From NCBI RefSeq assembly GCF_014467055.1, contig NZ_CP060696.1, positions 1,302,001-1,366,000 on the forward strand: a stretch of 64,000 nucleotides of DNA, given 5' to 3'. Made by a program: the position numbers and the translations under genes. Under the pieces are notes generated by a model. That model did no database searches and was not told the origin of the DNA. It saw only the letters and a program-made list of their open reading frames with translations. The stretch's first letter is position 1, and each line of letters opens with the position of its first letter. This DNA is from Caproicibacterium amylolyticum (GTDB lineage Bacteria; Bacillota; Clostridia; Oscillospirales; Acutalibacteraceae). This document shows positions 44,057 through 52,788 of this stretch, piece by piece.

Positions 44057-44657
44057 AGGACTGCTAATCGTCTTTTCAGGCCCTTCCGGAACTGGGAAGG
44101 GAACTGTTTTGAAAGCTTACTTTGCAAAACATCCAGAGGCGCGGCTTTCTGTTTCTGCAACTACGCGGCAGCCACGGCCCGGCGAACAGGATGGACGCGA
44201 ATACTTCTTTGTTTCTAAAGAACAGTTTGCACAGATGAAACAGGAAAATGCTCTGCTTGAAAGTGCAGAGTACTGCGGTAATTGCTACGGTACACCGCGT
44301 GCACCGATTGAAAAATGGCTGAACGAGGGGTGCGATGTTTTTCTGGAAATCGAGGTGCAGGGCGGTGCACAGGTGCGTCGGCTGGAGCCGGATAGTGTTG
44401 GCGTTTTTATTTTGCCGCCGTCTGTAAAAGAACTGGGAGAACGGCTGCGAGGACGCGGTACAGAAGCAGAAGCAGTGGTACAGAAACGTTTAAATGCAGC
44501 AAAAGAGGAAATACTGCAGGCAAAGCACTATGATTATGCAGTAATAAATGATACGATTGAAGAAGCAGCGGAGGAAATTGCTACAATCATTTCTTCTGAA
44601 AAACACAAAATCAGCCGGAATCCGGCGCTGATAGAAGGGGTGCTGAACAATGATTAA
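44040..44657 (+). CDS. gmk: Guanylate kinase
   Basis: 205 residues from the ATG at 44040, which has GAGGAG upstream and lies inside remA. Makes GDP from GMP and ATP. Seen: [17 protein letters not shown] (P-loop), [20 protein letters not shown] (GMP site) and [14 protein letters not shown]. Overlaps rpoZ by eight bases. Confidence 0.97.
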   Translation: MEVTNKGLLIVFSGPSGTGKGTVLKAYFAKHPEARLSVSATTRQPRPGEQDGREYFFVSKEQFAQMKQENALLESAEYCGNCYGTPRAPIEKWLNEGCDVFLEIEVQGGAQVRRLEPDSVGVFILPPSVKELGERLRGRGTEAEAVVQKRLNAAKEEILQAKHYDYAVINDTIEEAAEEIATIISSEKHKISRNPALIEGVLNND

Positions 44658-44937
44658 ACCGATTGCAGATCTTTTGACAGAACCGGGTCAGAGCCGCTAT
44701 GCTCTGTGCGTTGGTGTTTCCAAGCGTGCCCGCGAAATTGCCTCTGAGGCAGAAGAACAGGGTGAGGTGCTCGACGAAAAACCAGTAGAGCTGGCTGTGG
44801 AGGAACTGGAAGAGCACCAGTATCGTATTACGGAAACTGACCGCAATGAAGATGAAGAAGCCGATGAAGCAAAAGAGCAGAAAATTGAGCAGCAGTTTTT
44901 AGATGCCTCTGCTTTAAATGAAAACGGGGAAGAATAA
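44650..44937 (+). CDS. rpoZ: RNA polymerase omega subunit
   Basis: 95 residues. Omega helps beta-prime fold and join the enzyme. SRYALCVGVSKRAREIA and KPVELAVEELEEHQYRI are the conserved parts. The C-terminal third is a very acidic tail. In B. subtilis coaBC follows rpoZ; here priA follows directly. Confidence 0.93.
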   Translation: MIKPIADLLTEPGQSRYALCVGVSKRAREIASEAEEQGEVLDEKPVELAVEELEEHQYRITETDRNEDEEADEAKEQKIEQQFLDASALNENGEE

Positions 44938-44961
44938 GTTTTTTTACGGAGGAAGCCGCTA

Positions 44962-47412
44962 ATGCTGATGGTCAGGGTCGCTGTAGAGAATACAGTCTAT
45001 CATTTTGACAAAGACTTTGACTATGCAGTACCTGCTTCTTTAGCAGAAAAGGCTGTGCCCGGCTGCCGTGTGCAGGTTCCGTTTGGTACGGCAAACCGTG
45101 TTTGCCAAGGAATGATTCTGTCTGTACATGAAGCGGAGGGCAATGCAAAAATAAAGTTTTTGCAAGCGGTGCTGGATGAAGCACCGCTTCTTTCAAATGA
45201 AATGCTTTTTTTAATTCCATGGCTGAAAGAACGCTATTATTGTACGCTTTTTGATGCAGTGCGGTTATTGTTGCCAGCTGGTCTTACTTATCGTATGCAG
45301 AGTATCTATGCGCTGGCGGTGGGGGTAACCAAGGAGACGGTTCAGACTTTACCGCCGGAAAAGCAGGCGGCGGCTCTGCCGCTGCTGCGTCAGTCTTCAC
45401 TGGAAAAAGGAAAGCTTTTGCGGCAGGCGGGGCTGTCCCCAGATTCACTGGTGCTTGATGATTTGTGCAGAAATGGCATTTTGCAGCGTACGATGGACCC
45501 GGTTCGCCGCATGGGGGATGCCTCCATGAAAATGGTGCGCCTGCATGAGCCGCTTCCGGACCCGTTGAAGCTGACGCCTCGGCAGCGTGAGGTCTTTCAT
45601 GTCCTGCAGGACGCCGGGTGCGCTTCCGTTAAGGAAGTTTGCTACTTTACAGGGGTTACGCCTGCTGTAATCAAGAATATGACGGCACACGGCGTCTGCG
45701 ACGAATATGAGCAGGAAACCTACCGGACACCTTATTTGACTGGCGAATGTACAGAAACTGGAGAACAGACTCCAATTCATCTTTCACCGGAGCAGGAAAC
45801 AGCTTATGAGCATTTGTTGGCGGCGTATCGTGCAGGAGAAGCAACATATTCCTTGCTCTATGGCGTGACGGGAAGTGGAAAAACCAGCGTATATCTCTGC
45901 CTGATTGACCAGGTACTGCAGGATGGGCGCGATGTAATTCTGATGGTTCCCGAAATCTCACTGACACCGCAGTCTGTTCATATTTTTCAGCAGCGTTACG
46001 GAAAAAAAGTGGCTGTTTTTCACAGTGGACTTTCTGTGGGCGAGCGCATGGATGAGTGGAAGCGCGTAAAACGGGGTGAAGCAACTGTTGTTGTAGGTAC
46101 CCGTTCGGCAATTTTTGCTCCGCTTGCACATATTGGTTTGATTATTGTGGATGAAGAGCAGGAATCTACTTATCAGTCGGAAAGTTCTCCGCGGTATCAC
46201 GCAAAAGAGGTTGCGTGGTTTCGATGCAGATACCACCGGGCATTGCTGCTGCTTGCATCCGCAACACCCTGTGTGGAAACTTACTATGCCGCACAGACGG
46301 GTAAAATTGGGCTGGAAACGCTTTCACAGCGCTATGGTGAAGCACAGTTGCCGGAAGTCTGTATCTGCGACATGAATGAGGAACTGCGAAACGGGAATGC
46401 GTCGGTACTTAGCTGGCCATTACTAACGGCACTGCGGGAAAATCTGGAGCAGAAACGGCAATCCATTCTGCTGCTGAATCGGCGCGGTTACAATACTTTT
46501 GCTTCCTGTCAGGACTGCGGACATGTTATGACCTGTCCGAACTGCAGCATTTCACTTACTTATCATGCGGCAAACAACCGCCTGATGTGTCATTACTGCG
46601 GATATTCTGTACCAATGACTGCGGAATGTCCCGAGTGCCACGGAAAGCATCTGCGCTACACTGGCGCGGGCACGCAAAAAGCGGAAGAACAGCTGCAGGA
46701 ACTGCTGCCACGGGCACGTATCCTGCGGCTGGACGCGGATGCTACCATGAGCCGGTATGCCTACGAAGACAAGCTGCGGCAGTTTGCAGACGGAGAATAT
46801 GATTTAATTGTCGGCACACAGATGGTGGCAAAAGGGCTTGACTTTGAAAATGTAACAGTAGTCGGTGTCCTTTCTGCAGATCAGTCACTGTACAATGACG
46901 ATTTTCGCAGCACAGAGCGTACATTTGATCTGCTGACGCAGGTGGTTGGGCGTGCTGGCAGGGGACGCTTTCGCGGCAGGGCGTTTTTGCAGACTTTCAC
47001 GCCGGAAAATCCAGTTTTTGCACTGGCGGCCAGCCAGAACTATCCGGCATTTTATCAGCAGGAACTGCCCCTGCGGAAGCTAATGCTTTATCCGCCGTTT
47101 GCGGATTTGTGTGTTGTTGGCTTCGTTGGAAGCAATGAACAGGAAGTACGCGGCGGCAGCATGGTTTTCTTGCAGCAACTGCGTCAGTTGGCAAAGACAG
47201 AGTACCGGCAGCTGCCTCTGCGGGTACTGAATCCATCACCGGCGCATATCCTGCGTGCGGGTGGCAAGTATCGCTATAAACTGCTTTTAAAGTGCAGAAA
47301 CAGCCGCCTTTTCCGGCAAATGATTTCCAGACTTCTGGTCCATTTTGCAGGAGAGAAAAAGTTTAAGCACGTTACTGCTTTCGCAGATATGAACCCGGAC
47401 ACAGTCCTTTAG
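44962..47412 (+). CDS. priA: Primosomal protein N' (replication restart helicase)
   Basis: 816 residues; GGAGGAAG site. The N-terminal DNA-binding part (VRVAVENTVYHFDKDFDYAVP) is followed by the helicase core: GVTGSGKTSVYL (Walker A), VDEEQESTYQSE (DEEx) and motif VI QVVGRAGRGRFRG. Between them lie the zinc clusters CQDCGH, CPNCSI, CHYCGY and CPECHG. PriA reloads the replication machinery at stalled forks. Confidence 0.97.
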   Translation: MLMVRVAVENTVYHFDKDFDYAVPASLAEKAVPGCRVQVPFGTANRVCQGMILSVHEAEGNAKIKFLQAVLDEAPLLSNEMLFLIPWLKERYYCTLFDAVRLLLPAGLTYRMQSIYALAVGVTKETVQTLPPEKQAAALPLLRQSSLEKGKLLRQAGLSPDSLVLDDLCRNGILQRTMDPVRRMGDASMKMVRLHEPLPDPLKLTPRQREVFHVLQDAGCASVKEVCYFTGVTPAVIKNMTAHGVCDEYEQETYRTPYLTGECTETGEQTPIHLSPEQETAYEHLLAAYRAGEATYSLLYGVTGSGKTSVYLCLIDQVLQDGRDVILMVPEISLTPQSVHIFQQRYGKKVAVFHSGLSVGERMDEWKRVKRGEATVVVGTRSAIFAPLAHIGLIIVDEEQESTYQSESSPRYHAKEVAWFRCRYHRALLLLASATPCVETYYAAQTGKIGLETLSQRYGEAQLPEVCICDMNEELRNGNASVLSWPLLTALRENLEQKRQSILLLNRRGYNTFASCQDCGHVMTCPNCSISLTYHAANNRLMCHYCGYSVPMTAECPECHGKHLRYTGAGTQKAEEQLQELLPRARILRLDADATMSRYAYEDKLRQFADGEYDLIVGTQMVAKGLDFENVTVVGVLSADQSLYNDDFRSTERTFDLLTQVVGRAGRGRFRGRAFLQTFTPENPVFALAASQNYPAFYQQELPLRKLMLYPPFADLCVVGFVGSNEQEVRGGSMVFLQQLRQLAKTEYRQLPLRVLNPSPAHILRAGGKYRYKLLLKCRNSRLFRQMISRLLVHFAGEKKFKHVTAFADMNPDTVL

Positions 47413-47468
47413 GTTCGGTAAAAATAGTTCTAGCAATTACATTTCAAATCTTTTAGGAGGAATTTATC

Positions 47469-47942
47469 ATGGGAATCCGCAATATACGCAAAGGGAATGA
47501 TCCGTGTCTGAAAGTGGTTTGCCGTCCAGTTGAAAAATTCGATGCAAAGCTGGGAGAGCTGCTGGATGACATGTATGATACCATGAAGCAGGCGGACGGC
47601 GTGGGTTTGGCCGCGCCGCAGGTGGGCATTCGCCGCCGCGCTGTGGTAATTGATGTTGGTGAAGGCCGCGTGGAGCTTGTAAACCCCGAGTTTCTGCTGC
47701 AGGAGGGCGAGCAGGAGTGCGTGGAAGGCTGTCTGTCTTTTCCAAACCGCTGGGGTGTTACGCACCGCCCGAAGCATGTAAAAGTTCGTGCACAGCACCG
47801 CGACGGTTCTTTCTTTGAAGTGGATGCCGAGGACTTTTTTGCACTGGCCTGCTGCCACGAAATTGATCATTTGAATGGGATTGTGTTCCTCTCTCATGTT
47901 GAGCATTTTCTGACAGAGGAAGAACTGCAGAAGATGCACTGA
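47469..47942 (+). CDS. def: Peptide deformylase
   Basis: 157 residues, TAGGAGGA site. Removes the formyl group from new N-termini. All three metal-site motifs are intact: GVGLAAPQ, EGCLSF with its cysteine, and HEIDHLNG. Followed by fmt, its biological partner. Confidence 0.97.
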   Translation: MGIRNIRKGNDPCLKVVCRPVEKFDAKLGELLDDMYDTMKQADGVGLAAPQVGIRRRAVVIDVGEGRVELVNPEFLLQEGEQECVEGCLSFPNRWGVTHRPKHVKVRAQHRDGSFFEVDAEDFFALACCHEIDHLNGIVFLSHVEHFLTEEELQKMH

Positions 47943-48006
47943 ATGAGTTCCATGCATATTTTCCGCTTTTTGTAATAAACTTCGTAACAGGATTGGTGAG
48001 CAAACA

Positions 48007-48924
48007 ATGCGTATCGTTTTTATGGGTACTCCTGATTTTGCCGTACCGTGTCTGCAGGCACTGCTGGATGCCGGACACGAGGTGTGCGGTGTTTACACGC
48101 AGCCGGATAAACCAAAGGGAAGGGGATATACGCTGACTCCACCGCCGGTCAAGGTACTGGCACAGTCTGCAAGGATTCCGGTGTTTCAGCCTAAAACGCT
48201 GCGTACACCCGAGGCAGCGCAGGCATTTTCTGAATTGAAGCCGGAGGCCGCAGTTGTGGTGGCCTACGGAAAGCTTCTGCCGAAAGCAATTTTGGAAGTT
48301 CCCGATAAAGGCTGCATTAATGTGCATGCTTCTCTGCTGCCGGCGTACCGGGGCGCAGCTCCCATTCAATGGTCCGTGCTCAACGGAGATGCACAGACAG
48401 GTGTGACCACCATGTATATGGCAGAGGGGCTGGACACCGGTGATATGCTGCTGCAGGAGGCAACCCCCATTGGCGCGGATGAAACAGCAGACGAACTGCA
48501 TGACCGGCTTGCGGTAATGGGTGCTTCTCTGCTGGTTCAAACATTGGCACAGTTGGATACAATTAAACCGCGGCCGCAGGGAGAGACAACAACCCCTTAT
48601 GCTGCTATGCTGGATAAATCTTTCAGCCCGATTGACTGGAACCGGACGGCACAGGAAATACACAATCAGATTCGTGGCTTAAATTCCTGGCCGGTGGCTT
48701 CCACCATGTTTGGCGGCAAACTGCTGAAAATTTACAACAGCAAAGTTGTCAGTTCCGATGCAGTTGGCACGCCCGGCAGCGTAAGCGCTGACTTCACAGT
48801 CAGCTGCGGCGGCGGCACCGCACTTCAGATAACACAAGTGCAGCCTGCCGGAAAGAAAATGATGACCGCTGCTGATTTTCTGTGTGGCCATCCTATGCCG
48901 GAGGGCAAGATGCTGCCGTTCTGA
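48007..48924 (+). CDS. fmt: Methionyl-tRNA formyltransferase
   Basis: 305 residues. Adds the formyl group to initiator Met-tRNA. MRIVFMGTPDFAVPCLQAL, the catalytic INVHASLLPAYRGAAPIQW and the C-terminal OB-like domain (IRGLNSWPVA) are typical. The binding site is weak (GGTGAG). Confidence 0.97.
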   Translation: MRIVFMGTPDFAVPCLQALLDAGHEVCGVYTQPDKPKGRGYTLTPPPVKVLAQSARIPVFQPKTLRTPEAAQAFSELKPEAAVVVAYGKLLPKAILEVPDKGCINVHASLLPAYRGAAPIQWSVLNGDAQTGVTTMYMAEGLDTGDMLLQEATPIGADETADELHDRLAVMGASLLVQTLAQLDTIKPRPQGETTTPYAAMLDKSFSPIDWNRTAQEIHNQIRGLNSWPVASTMFGGKLLKIYNSKVVSSDAVGTPGSVSADFTVSCGGGTALQITQVQPAGKKMMTAADFLCGHPMPEGKMLPF

Positions 48925-48942
48925 AAAGGAGAAATTTCTTAC

Positions 48943-49650
48943 ATGGGATTTTATTATTTTGATTACCGGGCGTTCATGTGGATGCTGCCTGCAATTTTAT
49001 TTTCTGCTTTTGTGCAGTTTAAAGTACAGGCCACATTTTCGCAGTACAGCAAAGTGCGGTGCCTGCGCGGATGTACAGGAGCAGCGGCGGCGCAGGCGGT
49101 TGCGGCGCATGGCGGTGTGCTGAATATTTCTGTGCGTCCAATTAGCGGAAATTTAACAGACAATTACGACCCGCGTACAAATGTAATCAGCCTTTCACAA
49201 GGTGTTTACGGCAGCAGTTCTGTCAGTGCAGTTGGTGTGGCGGCGCATGAAGCCGGACACAGCATCCAGACCGCTCAGGGATATCTGCCTAATAAAATCC
49301 GTACTGCGATTGTGCCGGTTACACGGTTCGCTTCGCAGCTTTCCTTTCCGATTATTCTGGTGGGGCTGCTGTTGCCAACGCAGTACAATCTGGTTGTGGA
49401 TATTGGCATCGCACTGTTTAGCATTGCAGTATTGTTCCAGCTAGTTACACTGCCGGTCGAATTTAATGCAAGCGCCCGTGCGCTTCAGGCACTGGATGCG
49501 ACGGAACTGCTGACGCAGGAAGAACTGTCCGGCGCCAGAAAGGTGCTGACAGCGGCCGCGATGACTTACCTTGCAGCCTGCTTCAGCGCGCTGCTGCAAC
49601 TGCTCCGTTTGCTGCTGATTGCGGGAAGCCGCAGGGGGAATAATCAATGA
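48943..49650 (+). CDS. Zinc metallopeptidase, YugP-like membrane protein
   Basis: 235 residues, AAAGGAGA site. One N-terminal membrane helix, the zinc motif VAAHEAGHSIQTAQGY at about residue 104, then further hydrophobic segments. Family Zn_peptidase_2 (B. subtilis YugP). The substrate is unknown. It is inserted between fmt and rsmB, where Bacillus has nothing; the ATGA-type overlap with rsmB shows it belongs to the transcript. Confidence 0.88.
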   Translation: MGFYYFDYRAFMWMLPAILFSAFVQFKVQATFSQYSKVRCLRGCTGAAAAQAVAAHGGVLNISVRPISGNLTDNYDPRTNVISLSQGVYGSSSVSAVGVAAHEAGHSIQTAQGYLPNKIRTAIVPVTRFASQLSFPIILVGLLLPTQYNLVVDIGIALFSIAVLFQLVTLPVEFNASARALQALDATELLTQEELSGARKVLTAAAMTYLAACFSALLQLLRLLLIAGSRRGNNQ

Positions 49651-50981
49651 GCGCGCGGAAAACAGCGCTGGAAGCTCTGCTGCGCGTTGATGAAAATGAA
49701 GGGTATTCCAATCTGGTGCTGGACAAGGCACTGCGAGCCTGCACCCTGGATGAACGTGACCGTGCACTGGCCGCGGCACTTTTTTATGGCGTTTTGGAGC
49801 GGCGCCTAACATTGGATGCAGTTTTGGAGCGGTATCTGGCACGGCCAAATGAGAAAAAGGACCCGGTCGTTTGGGAAATCCTCCGTATGTCGGCTTACCA
49901 GATTTACTATATGGATAAAATTCCGGATTCCGCGGCTGTCAATGAAGCAGTTGAGCTTTCCAAAGCTTCCGGAAAAAGCAAAGCATCCGGCTTTGTAAAC
50001 GGTGTCCTGCGAAATCTGCTCCGCCAGAAAGGAAAAGCAGAATTCCCGCCGCACCGAAACAGCCATTTTCAGCAGCTTTCCATACAGTATTCCTGCCCGG
50101 AATGGCTTCTGAAACTGTGGGAAAACGCATATGGTGCAGAGGTGACGCGGCAGTTTTTAGAAGCCAGTTTCTGCCGGCCGCCGCTTTTTGCCCGTGTAAA
50201 CACGCTGAAAACAACGCTTGAAAAGCTGACTGTTCTCTTAGCAGAGGAGCAGATAGATGCTGAGGCGGTTCCTTTGTTGGAAAATGCACTGCAGCTGAAA
50301 AACACGGGTTCTGTTGCACAGAGCAAGTGCTTTCAGGAAGGACTTTTCCACATACAGGACCTTTCCAGCCAGCTGTGCAGCAGCTTCCTGGGAGCGGAGC
50401 CGGGGGATACAGTTTATGATGTTTGTGCGGCACCAGGCGGAAAGACCTTTACCATTGCACAGATAATGCAGAACAAAGGACAGATTACAGCGTTTGATCA
50501 GTATAAAGGCAAAGTTGGGCTTATCCGAAAAGGTGCACAGCGGCTGGGTATTTCGTGCATTTCTGCCGCTGTGCGGGATGCGGCTAAGGATGACCGGCCG
50601 CTGCCGCTGGCCGACAGAGTTCTGTGCGATGTACCGTGTTCCGGATTCGGCATTATTCGCCGCAAACCCGAAATCCGTTACAAATCCTGCGAAACTATTG
50701 ACAGTCTGCCGGATTTGCAGTACCGTATTCTGTGTAAGTCGTCCGCTCTTTTGCGGCCGGGCGGAACTCTGATTTACTCGACCTGTACGCTGAATCCTGC
50801 GGAAAACGGGCAAAATGCTGAACGCTTTTTAAAAGAGCATAGGAATTTTGCGGCAGTACCGTTACAAATGCCAGATAGTCTGCGGCGTACGATTCTTGAG
50901 CCGGAAAATCAGCTGACGCTGTTTCCACAGACCAACCAGACGGACGGGTTCTTTATCAGTGTTTTCAGGAAGGAAGAATAG
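49647..50981 (+). CDS. rsmB: 16S rRNA (cytosine-967-C5)-methyltransferase
   Basis: 444 residues. The N-terminal NusB-like RNA-binding domain (about 1-145) is followed by the methyltransferase domain with DVCAAPGGKTFTIAQ (SAM site), DVPCSGFGIIRRKPEIRY and the catalytic cysteine in STCTLNPAENG. Overlaps the metallopeptidase stop by four bases. Confidence 0.95.
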   Translation: MSARKTALEALLRVDENEGYSNLVLDKALRACTLDERDRALAAALFYGVLERRLTLDAVLERYLARPNEKKDPVVWEILRMSAYQIYYMDKIPDSAAVNEAVELSKASGKSKASGFVNGVLRNLLRQKGKAEFPPHRNSHFQQLSIQYSCPEWLLKLWENAYGAEVTRQFLEASFCRPPLFARVNTLKTTLEKLTVLLAEEQIDAEAVPLLENALQLKNTGSVAQSKCFQEGLFHIQDLSSQLCSSFLGAEPGDTVYDVCAAPGGKTFTIAQIMQNKGQITAFDQYKGKVGLIRKGAQRLGISCISAAVRDAAKDDRPLPLADRVLCDVPCSGFGIIRRKPEIRYKSCETIDSLPDLQYRILCKSSALLRPGGTLIYSTCTLNPAENGQNAERFLKEHRNFAAVPLQMPDSLRRTILEPENQLTLFPQTNQTDGFFISVFRKEE

Positions 50982-50982
50982 T

Positions 50983-52035
50983 TTGGAACAACTGCAGGAT
51001 ATTCGTTCAATGACGCAGCGGGAACTGACGGCAGAATTTGCCGCGCTTGGACAGCCTGCTTATCGCGCAAAACAGGTGTTTTCCTGGCTGCAAAAAAGCG
51101 GCGTGCAGAGTTTTGATGAAATGACTAATATCAGCAAAGCCCTGCGGCAGGAGCTGGCACAACGGTATTACATAGCAAATGCCGGCATTGCACAGCGCCT
51201 CGTTTCTAAAATTGACACAACTCGCAAGTACCTTTTCCGGCTGCATGATGAGGAATTGGTTGAGTCTGTGCTGATGGATTATCACCATGGCCGCAGCAAC
51301 TGCATTTCTACACAGGTGGGCTGTCGGATGAACTGCTCGTTCTGTGCAACCGGGCGCAGTGGATATGCCCGAAATTTGACAGCAGGTGAAATGATTGCAC
51401 AGGTGCAGACAGCGCAGCGTGACGGTGGAGCCCGCGTTTCCAATATCGTGCTGATGGGCATGGGAGAGCCGCTTGATAATTATGATAATGTCCTTCGTTT
51501 TCTGGAACTGGTTTCTGATCCGGACGGCATGAATATTGGTATGCGGCATATATCTCTTTCTACGTGTGGTTTGGTGGATCGCATTTATGATTTGGCGGAA
51601 CACAAATTTCAACTGACGCTTTCAGTTTCTCTGCATGCACCAAATGATGAAATTCGCCGCCAAACTATGCCGGTCAGCCGAAAGTTTTCGATTGAGGAAC
51701 TTTTGCAGGCGTGTAAACACTATGCGGAAGTGACAGGCCGGCGGATTTCATACGAATATGCCATGATACAAGGCATAAATGACAGTGATTCCTGTGCGCA
51801 GGAGCTTGCGGGCCGCCTTGAGGGTACACTTTGCCACGTGAATTTAATACCTGTGAACAGCGTTGCGGGGGCGAGGTACCACAAGAGTTCTGTTGAGCGG
51901 CAGAAAAGTTTTATCAAGATTCTGGAGCGTCATGGTATTACCGCAACTGTGCGGCGAACCTTGGGTTCTGATATCAATGCTTCCTGCGGACAGCTTCGCC
52001 GCAGAAAGCAAGAAGAGGTGTCCCATCATGTTTAA
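50983..52035 (+). CDS. rlmN: 23S rRNA (adenine-2503-C2)-methyltransferase
   Basis: 350 residues from a TTG one base after the rsmB stop, with AGGAAGGAAG upstream. Radical SAM methyltransferase that modifies A2503 of 23S rRNA and A37 of some tRNAs. The CRMNCSFCATG cluster, GMGEPLDNYDNV and the C-terminal resolving cysteine in INASCGQLR are in place. That last motif fits RlmN, and nothing suggests the resistance enzyme Cfr. Confidence 0.96.
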   Translation: MEQLQDIRSMTQRELTAEFAALGQPAYRAKQVFSWLQKSGVQSFDEMTNISKALRQELAQRYYIANAGIAQRLVSKIDTTRKYLFRLHDEELVESVLMDYHHGRSNCISTQVGCRMNCSFCATGRSGYARNLTAGEMIAQVQTAQRDGGARVSNIVLMGMGEPLDNYDNVLRFLELVSDPDGMNIGMRHISLSTCGLVDRIYDLAEHKFQLTLSVSLHAPNDEIRRQTMPVSRKFSIEELLQACKHYAEVTGRRISYEYAMIQGINDSDSCAQELAGRLEGTLCHVNLIPVNSVAGARYHKSSVERQKSFIKILERHGITATVRRTLGSDINASCGQLRRRKQEEVSHHV

Positions 52036-52765
52036 AGTATGTCATAAAACAGATATTGGACTTGTCCGTGAAACAAATCAGGATGCGTGCAAGAGCGGAC
52101 TGACTTCCAGCGGAATTGCATGGGCAGTGGTCTGTGACGGCATGGGCGGTGCAAATGGCGGCAATGTAGCCAGCAGCATTGCGGTTGAAACAATGGTTCG
52201 CCAGTACCACGGCTTCTTTGGCGGAAGTCAGGTTCGCAGCGACAACTCTATACGTGATTTAATGGTTTCTGCTGTTTATAACGCAAATACTGCCGTCTTC
52301 GAGCGCTCCCGTGCAGAAGAAGAGCTGCACGGAATGGGCACAACGGTTGTTTCTGCTGTTGTGTGTGCGGGGGTTGCCCACATTGCCCACGCAGGGGACA
52401 GCCGTGCCTACTTGATTACGCCGGAGGGCGCAAAGCAGGTGACAACCGACCATTCTATGGTGCAGGAGCTTGTTGACAGCGGTGACTTGACAGAACAGGA
52501 AGCAAAGGTACACCCACAAAAGAATATTATTACACGTGCACTCGGTATTGAACCGTCAGTTTTGGTTGACTATAATGAACTTCCGTTTGAGGGGCGCAGT
52601 CTGCTTGTGCTTTGCACAGATGGTCTTTCCAATTACATCGAAACAGAAGAACTTTACACTTTTTCCCAGCAGTATGGCGGGCAGGAACTCGCTGAAAGGC
52701 TGATTGGCAAAGCAAAAGACGGTGGCGGCAGTGACAATATCACAGTTGCTATCATTGAAAACTGA
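52028..52765 (+). CDS. prpC: PP2C-type protein phosphatase (PrpC/Stp)
   Basis: 245 residues from the ATG at 52028, inside the end of rlmN. The metal-binding motifs are ETNQDA, VVCDGMGGANGG, HAGDSRAYL and GGSDNIT. It removes phosphate from Ser/Thr sites set by the kinase that follows after 23 bases, a fixed pair in Gram-positive bacteria. Confidence 0.96.
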   Translation: MFKVCHKTDIGLVRETNQDACKSGLTSSGIAWAVVCDGMGGANGGNVASSIAVETMVRQYHGFFGGSQVRSDNSIRDLMVSAVYNANTAVFERSRAEEELHGMGTTVVSAVVCAGVAHIAHAGDSRAYLITPEGAKQVTTDHSMVQELVDSGDLTEQEAKVHPQKNIITRALGIEPSVLVDYNELPFEGRSLLVLCTDGLSNYIETEELYTFSQQYGGQELAERLIGKAKDGGGSDNITVAIIEN

Positions 52766-52788
52766 CGGTCAGGAGGTGCTTCCTATTA

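Noticed and set aside
50983..52035. Possible Cfr-type resistance methyltransferase
   Set aside because: The neighbours, the length and the motifs around the CxxxCxxC cluster and the last cysteine match housekeeping RlmN.
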